Assembly (NCBI GenBank): GCA_003507475.1
Contig: DNVQ01000013.1
Location: 1-7,049 of the forward strand
Reading direction: 5' to 3'
DNA from: Candidatus Moraniibacteriota bacterium
GTDB lineage: Bacteria; Patescibacteriota; Minisyncoccia; Moranbacterales; UBA9337
Length of the DNA: 7,049 nucleotides
Positions 3,871 through 7,049 of this stretch are shown here, piece after piece. The first letter of the stretch is position 1; the number at the start of each line of letters is the position of its first letter. The notes under the pieces are model-generated. The model saw only the letters and a list, made by a program, of their open reading frames with translations, ran no database searches and was not told the DNA's origin. The position numbers were made by a program, and so were the translations under genes.

Positions 3871-5505
3871 ATGAAAAATAACAAGAAGTATATTTTTGTG
3901 TTGGGTGGAGTTATGAGTGGAATTGGAAAGGGAATTGCGACATCATCATTGGGGGCGATTTTAAAAGCTAGGGGCTATAAACCAACGGCTATAAAGATTG
4001 ATCCTTATGTAAATGTGGATGCGGGAACCATGAATCCAACCGAACACGGAGAAGTTTTTGTTATGGATTGCGGACTGGAAACCGATCAGGATATGGGAAA
4101 TTATGAAAGATTTATGGAGATAAATCTTCCTGGTGAGAATTACATGACGACCGGAAGTATTTATCAAAAAGTTATTAATCGAGAAAGAAATTTGGAATAC
4201 AAAGGAAAATGCGTGCAAATAATTCCTCATATTACCGATGAAGTGATTCGCACAATTAAGAATGCAGCCAAGAATAATGAAGCAGATATAGTTTTGACTG
4301 AAATTGGGGGAACAATTGGGGATTATGAAAATATGCTTTTTATGGAGGCGGCTCGCCAGATGAAATTAAAACATCCCAAAGATGTGGTATTTGTAATGAT
4401 TACTTATTTGCCTTATCCGCCAAAAGTGGGAGAAATGAAAACCAAGCCTACTCAGCAAGCTGTGAGGGAATTGAATGCTAATGGAATTAATCCTGATATA
4501 ATCATCGCTAGAAGCGAAGTGGAGATTGATAAAAAAAGAAAAGAAAAAATTGCTCTTTTTTGCAATGTGAATGAAAAAGATATTATTTCTGCTCCGGATA
4601 TTGATACTGTTTATGAAGTGCCGATTAATTTTGAACGTGATGATTTGAGCAGAAGAATTTTAAAGAAATTGGAATTGCCAACCAAAAAAACTGATCTTAA
4701 GAAATGGTATAACTTGGTTGATAATATTAAGAAATCAGAAAAAGCGGTTAAAATTGGAATTGTGGGAAAATATTTTGGAACAGGAGAGTTTATGCTGGGA
4801 GATTCATATATTAGCGTTATTGAGGCTGTAAAACATGCTTGCTACAAAGCCAAGGTAAAGCCCCAAATTGAATGGTTTAACAGCGAAGAATTTGAGAAAA
4901 AAGGAGTAGATATGAATAAATTGAGAGAATATGACGGAATTGTCGTGCCGGGAGGTTTTGGTTCAAGAGGGATTGAAGGAAAAATCAATGTGATTCGATA
5001 TTGCCGAGAAAATAAAATTCCATTTTTAGGACTTTGTTACGGTATGCAATTGGCGGTGATTGAATTTGCCAGAAATGTCTTAAAATTAAAAGATGCGCAT
5101 ACTTCAGAAATTGATCGAAAAAGTAAAAATTTAATAATTGATATCATGCCCGAACAGAAAAAAAATCTGGAGGATAGAAATTATGGTGCCACTATGCGCT
5201 TGGGTGCTTATCCAGCTTTTCTTTCCAGAGATACTATTGCTTACAAGGCTTACGGCAAAAAAGAAATTTCTGAGCGCCATAGACATCGTTGGGAAGTTAA
5301 TCCCGATTATATTGAAAGAATTGAAAAAGGGGGATTGGTATTTTCTGGCAAATCAGCCGATGGAAGATTGATGGAGATTGCGGAACTTCCCAAAAGCGAG
5401 CATCCTTTTTTCTTGGGTACTCAATTTCATCCAGAATTTAAATCTACTCCACTTAGCTCTCATCCTCTTTTCTTTGAATTTATAAAAGCAGCTCGGGATA
5501 AATAG
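3871..5505 (+). CDS. pyrG: CTP synthase (glutamine-hydrolysing)
   Basis: Converts UTP to CTP using ATP and ammonia from glutamine, the last step of de novo pyrimidine nucleotide synthesis, in the cytosol. The 544-residue length is standard. The synthetase domain (about 1-275) has the P-loop GGVMSGIGKGI (12-22), KIDPYVNVDAGTM, and the Mg-binding acids D72 (ETDQD) and E144 (EIGGTIGD), matching E. coli Asp72 and Glu140. The glutaminase domain (about 293-540) has PGGFGSRG (360-367), nucleophile C389 in GLCYGMQ, and the H520/E522 pair in QFHPEF, so it should be fully active. The residues DCGLE and GDYENM differ from the E. coli wording, as in deep-branching variants. There is no Shine-Dalgarno. 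TATAAT (3865-3870) directly touches the ATG. No CTP-type attenuator is seen in front of it. Confidence 0.97.
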   Translation: MKNNKKYIFVLGGVMSGIGKGIATSSLGAILKARGYKPTAIKIDPYVNVDAGTMNPTEHGEVFVMDCGLETDQDMGNYERFMEINLPGENYMTTGSIYQKVINRERNLEYKGKCVQIIPHITDEVIRTIKNAAKNNEADIVLTEIGGTIGDYENMLFMEAARQMKLKHPKDVVFVMITYLPYPPKVGEMKTKPTQQAVRELNANGINPDIIIARSEVEIDKKRKEKIALFCNVNEKDIISAPDIDTVYEVPINFERDDLSRRILKKLELPTKKTDLKKWYNLVDNIKKSEKAVKIGIVGKYFGTGEFMLGDSYISVIEAVKHACYKAKVKPQIEWFNSEEFEKKGVDMNKLREYDGIVVPGGFGSRGIEGKINVIRYCRENKIPFLGLCYGMQLAVIEFARNVLKLKDAHTSEIDRKSKNLIIDIMPEQKKNLEDRNYGATMRLGAYPAFLSRDTIAYKAYGKKEISERHRHRWEVNPDYIERIEKGGLVFSGKSADGRLMEIAELPKSEHPFFLGTQFHPEFKSTPLSSHPLFFEFIKAARDK

Positions 5506-5565
5506 AATATTCTATCGATTTAATCTGAATTTATTTTTGAGTTGATAACGTTAAATAAATTTCGT

Positions 5566-5641
5566 GTCATCAGTCAAAGAGTAATCTGTCATCAGGAAAT
5601 AAACGTAGTTATTTGATGCACGATGATCGTTGACTGATGAC
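5566..5641. repeat. Inverted repeat of GTCATCAGTCAA type in the pyrG-rpmA spacer
   Basis: GTCATCAGTCAA (5566-5577) and its exact complement TTGACTGATGAC (5630-5641) enclose 52 bases. A further TGTCATCAG lies at 5587-5595, and GACTG is repeated just after 5641. It could form a weak cruciform or be a remnant of short dispersed repeats. It contains no gene. Confidence 0.5.
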
Positions 5642-5655
5642 TGACTGCGTAAATT

Positions 5656-5694
5656 AAAAAACAGGAAAATTTGAAATTTCCTGTTTTTGTATAG
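5656..5694. terminator. Bidirectional terminator between pyrG and rpmA
   Basis: AAAACAGGAAA and TTTCCTGTTTT pair around a short A/T loop, with A runs on the left and T runs on the right. It can therefore serve pyrG from the left and rpmA from the right. It lies 9 bases beyond the rpmA stop codon. Confidence 0.75.
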
Positions 5695-5703
5695 TATTGG
5701 AGA

Positions 5704-5991
5704 TTATTTTTTCTCTTCAGGGATAACGCTCACAAATCTTCTCTTATCAAGTTTGCCGGTAAAAGCTTTTACTTTTTTCTTGCTAAACTGTACAATACCA
5801 TTAGTAAGAGCATACAATGTGTCATCTCCTCCACGACCCACATTTTTTCCTGGGTGAAATTTAGTTCCTGTTTGGCGGATAATGATATTTCCAGTATTTA
5901 TTTTTTCACTACCGAAAATCTTAACTCCTCGTCTTTTTGATATCGAATCACGACCAAGTTGAGTAGATCCACCAGCTTTACGATGTGCCAT
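5704..5991 (-). CDS. rpmA: 50S ribosomal protein L27
   Basis: L27 sits in the large subunit, with its N-terminal tail reaching the peptidyl-transferase centre. The 95-residue sequence begins [20 protein letters not shown], the hallmark of the family. [23 protein letters not shown] (about 39-61) carries the conserved core. The N-terminus starts directly at MAH, without the cleavable extension found in Firmicutes. The C-terminal tail ([24 protein letters not shown]) is normal. L27 is often paired with rplU (L21), but no rplU is in the window: the gene stands alone, divergent from the gene at 6050 and convergent with pyrG. No Shine-Dalgarno is visible before the ATG at 5991. Confidence 0.96.
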   Translation of the reverse strand: MAHRKAGGSTQLGRDSISKRRGVKIFGSEKINTGNIIIRQTGTKFHPGKNVGRGGDDTLYALTNGIVQFSKKKVKAFTGKLDKRRFVSVIPEEKK

Positions 5992-6013
5992 AAGTATTTA
6001 TTTAAAATTTACA

Positions 6014-6046
6014 ATATTTAAACTAACAAGAGTTAGTATATCAAAT
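6014..6046. promoter_or_regulatory. Divergent promoter region with a central palindrome
   Basis: The 58 bases between rpmA and the gene at 6050 must hold both promoters. ACTAAC-AAGA-GTTAGT (6022-6037) is a perfect 6-bp inverted repeat. On the minus strand TTGATA (complement of 6041-6046) and TTAAAT-like -10 sequence flank it at about 17 bases. On the plus strand TATATC (6037-6042) lies 7 bases before the ATG, which would make a leaderless transcript. The palindrome lies where it could act on both. Confidence 0.4.
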
Positions 6047-6049
6047 TTT

Positions 6050-6484
6050 ATGAATATGTCAACCAGAAAATGGAAAAAATTGGAAAAATTAAGGATTTTT
6101 TGGGAAAAATATGAAAGAAGGGTTGTTTTAGCTATAGGTTTTATTTCGGTAGCTGTTATTTCTTTTGAAGTAGGAGTTTTACAGGGAAACAAGCTTGATC
6201 AGAAGACTTTAGTGATAGAAAAGGTTCCGACAGAAATTGCATTAGCTAGTGCAAAAGTTCAGGAAGCAAGCGTTTTGGGGGTTGAAAGCAAAAAAGATTC
6301 TAAAGTGGAAAGCACTGCTTCAACTGGGGAATGCTTGTTTGTGGGAAGCAAAAATTCAAATAAATATCATAAGCCTGATTGCCGTTGGGCCAAAAATATA
6401 AAAGCGGAAAATCTTGTTTGTTTTAAGAATGAAGAAGAGGCTAAGAATAAGGGATATGTGGGGGATAAGGGATGCATTAAATAA
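6050..6484 (+). CDS. Membrane-anchored protein with Ada-like Cys/His domain
   Basis: The 144-residue protein has a basic N-terminus (about 1-24), one hydrophobic segment (VVLAIGFISVAVISFEVGVL, 25-44), a low-complexity linker (45-92, Ser/Lys/Glu-rich) and a compact C-terminal domain (93-144). That domain reads FVGSKNSNKYHKPDC, then WAKNI...N, F, EEA, GY and a final C142. This matches the family style of small Ada-type metal-binding-like domains, FVGS-x-YH-x3-C-x2-A, also found after secreted nucleases. H107, C111 and C142 are candidate ligands, with C95 and C124 as extra cysteines. The domain is probably outside the membrane. Whether it binds metal or DNA is unknown. ATG 6056 is an alternative start. 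There is no Shine-Dalgarno. Confidence 0.75.
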   Translation: MNMSTRKWKKLEKLRIFWEKYERRVVLAIGFISVAVISFEVGVLQGNKLDQKTLVIEKVPTEIALASAKVQEASVLGVESKKDSKVESTASTGECLFVGSKNSNKYHKPDCRWAKNIKAENLVCFKNEEEAKNKGYVGDKGCIK

Positions 6485-6590
6485 ATTTCCAATTTCCAAT
6501 AACCAATTTCCAATAAATGACTTAATCTTCAATTATTAAATTTTAAAAATATCTTGTTCGTAAATTCGTATAGATTCGTAATTCGTAGAG
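6483..6590. repeat. Short tandem-like repeats in the spacer before the KH gene
   Basis: Two low-complexity patches: AATTTCCAATTTCCAATAAC plus a further AATTTCCAATAA (about 6484-6517), and TTCGTAAATTCGTATAGATT plus CGTAATTCGTA (6557-6587). These degenerate repeats are frequent in CPR-type intergenic DNA. No gene is seen. Confidence 0.5.
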
Positions 6591-6598
6591 AATGTCGT

Positions 6599-6627
6599 TT
6601 GACAAACTTTCCCATATAACTTATAAT
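6599..6627 (+). promoter_or_regulatory. Perfect consensus promoter of the KH-domain gene
   Basis: TTGACA (6599-6604), exactly 17 bases, TATAAT (6622-6627). This is a full match to the sigma70 consensus and the strongest promoter in the window. The predicted start is at about 6634, giving a 49-base 5' UTR. Confidence 0.75.
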
Positions 6628-6633
6628 TCAATT

Positions 6634-6659
6634 GAAACGCTTACACACAGTGTCGTTTC
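6634..6659 (+). promoter_or_regulatory. 5'-terminal hairpin of the KH-gene transcript
   Basis: GAAACG (6634-6639) pairs with CGTTTC (6654-6659). Inside, after a CTT bulge, ACAC (6643-6646) pairs with GTGT (6650-6653) around ACA. Its first base is the predicted transcription start, so it could be a 5' stabilising hairpin or a protein-binding site. As DNA it could be an operator. Confidence 0.45.
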
Positions 6660-6682
6660 GATAATTAGTAAGAAAAAAAAGT

Positions 6683-7021
6683 ATGTCAGAAACAATAGAC
6701 GCAGGGTTTATTGAACAAGTGGTGAAAATGCTTGTTGATAATCCAGATGCAGTAAAAGTAGAGAGAAAGGTTGATGAAATGGGTGTTCTTATTAGTTTGG
6801 ATGTTGATCCAAAAGATATGGGAATAGTCATTGGTCGCGAGGGACAAACAGCTAAGGCGCTTAGAACTTTGCTAAGAGTTATCGGAGCAAAAAACAACGC
6901 TCGTGTAAATCTAAAAATCAATGAACCAGAAGGATCTGAAAGAGCTATGAGAAATCAAGCTTCAGCTACTCCAGAAAAGAAAAGTATTGATGATGTAGTT
7001 GGTGAGATTGAAAAAATGTAA
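6683..7021 (+). CDS. khpA: KH-domain RNA-binding protein (KhpA-like)
   Basis: A 112-residue single KH-domain protein of the KhpA/YlqC type. These bind RNA and in Gram-positive bacteria act with KhpB in RNA metabolism and cell-elongation control. Residues 5-80 cover the KH fold: an N-terminal helix with DNPDAVKVE, strand DEMGVLISLDVD, then DMGIVIGREGQTAKALRTLL containing the RNA-binding G-R-E-G loop (51-54). Unlike the usual family length of about 75-80, it carries an extra tail: NLKINEPEGSERAMRNQ followed by a charged end (97-112). The longer form resembles versions seen in CPR genomes. A perfect promoter lies upstream. There is no Shine-Dalgarno, only an A-rich run before the ATG. Nothing recognisable follows up to 7049. 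Confidence 0.88.
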   Translation: MSETIDAGFIEQVVKMLVDNPDAVKVERKVDEMGVLISLDVDPKDMGIVIGREGQTAKALRTLLRVIGAKNNARVNLKINEPEGSERAMRNQASATPEKKSIDDVVGEIEKM

Positions 7022-7049
7022 TTTGATCGATCACTTTGAAAACCACTCC

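Noticed and set aside
3961..4230. Minus-strand ORF of 89 codons inside pyrG
   Set aside because: It lies wholly within the certain CTP synthase gene and its translation is typical antisense-frame sequence.
5138..5371. Out-of-frame plus-strand ORF inside pyrG
   Set aside because: Overlaps the conserved glutaminase domain in another frame. No start signal or family resemblance.
5998..6192. Minus-strand ORF of 64 codons upstream of rpmA
   Set aside because: It is antisense to the start of the Ada-like gene and covers the divergent promoter region. No independent support.
6628..6921. Minus-strand ORF opposite the KH gene
   Set aside because: Shadow of the KH-domain gene, whose family match and promoter are clear.

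Overview
This window looks like a piece of a low-GC, Patescibacteria/CPR-type bacterial chromosome. The evidence is small genes, long AT-rich spacers full of short repeats, a KhpA-like KH protein with the sequence style of Parcubacteria-like lineages, and a short membrane-anchored protein with an Ada-like Cys/His domain. The lineage is an inference; no rRNA is present to settle it. Ribosomal protein L9, CTP synthase and L27 show that the right-hand part is an ordinary core-genome segment.

Left part (1-3078), accessory region. A minus-strand gene begins at 28 and runs off the window. A spacer with REP-like palindromes (about 160-410) follows. Then come three consecutive same-strand units of one design: an untranslated-looking leader, a small unrecognised gene or genes, and a hairpin terminator. 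The leaders (489-638, 1773-1917, 2346-2488) are related to each other. Each has a 26-31-codon ORF whose last third forms the 5' arm of a long hairpin. The 3' arm of that hairpin is also the 5' arm of a Rho-independent terminator. The two structures exclude each other, which is the geometry of a translation-coupled transcription attenuator. The middle of leader peptide 1 is almost all Ile/Leu/Val and that of leader peptide 3 is mostly Phe/Tyr/Trp. Unit 1 carries three genes (708-1653), two of which share a four-cysteine motif. Units 2 and 3 carry one gene each (1968-2168, 2661-3026). None of the five proteins is recognised.

Right part (3079-7049), core region. rplI (L9) and pyrG (CTP synthase) lie 50 bases apart on the plus strand. 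A bidirectional terminator separates pyrG from rpmA (L27), which lies on the minus strand. rpmA is divergent from a small membrane-anchored gene with an Ada-like domain. Last is a khpA-like KH-domain gene with a perfect consensus promoter and a predicted hairpin at the extreme 5' end of its transcript.

Translation signals split along the same boundary. All five complete accessory genes and the partial one have clear Shine-Dalgarno sequences. None of the five core-side genes does. The accessory units may therefore have a different origin or expression regime. The triple attenuator-like leader set is the most notable object here.
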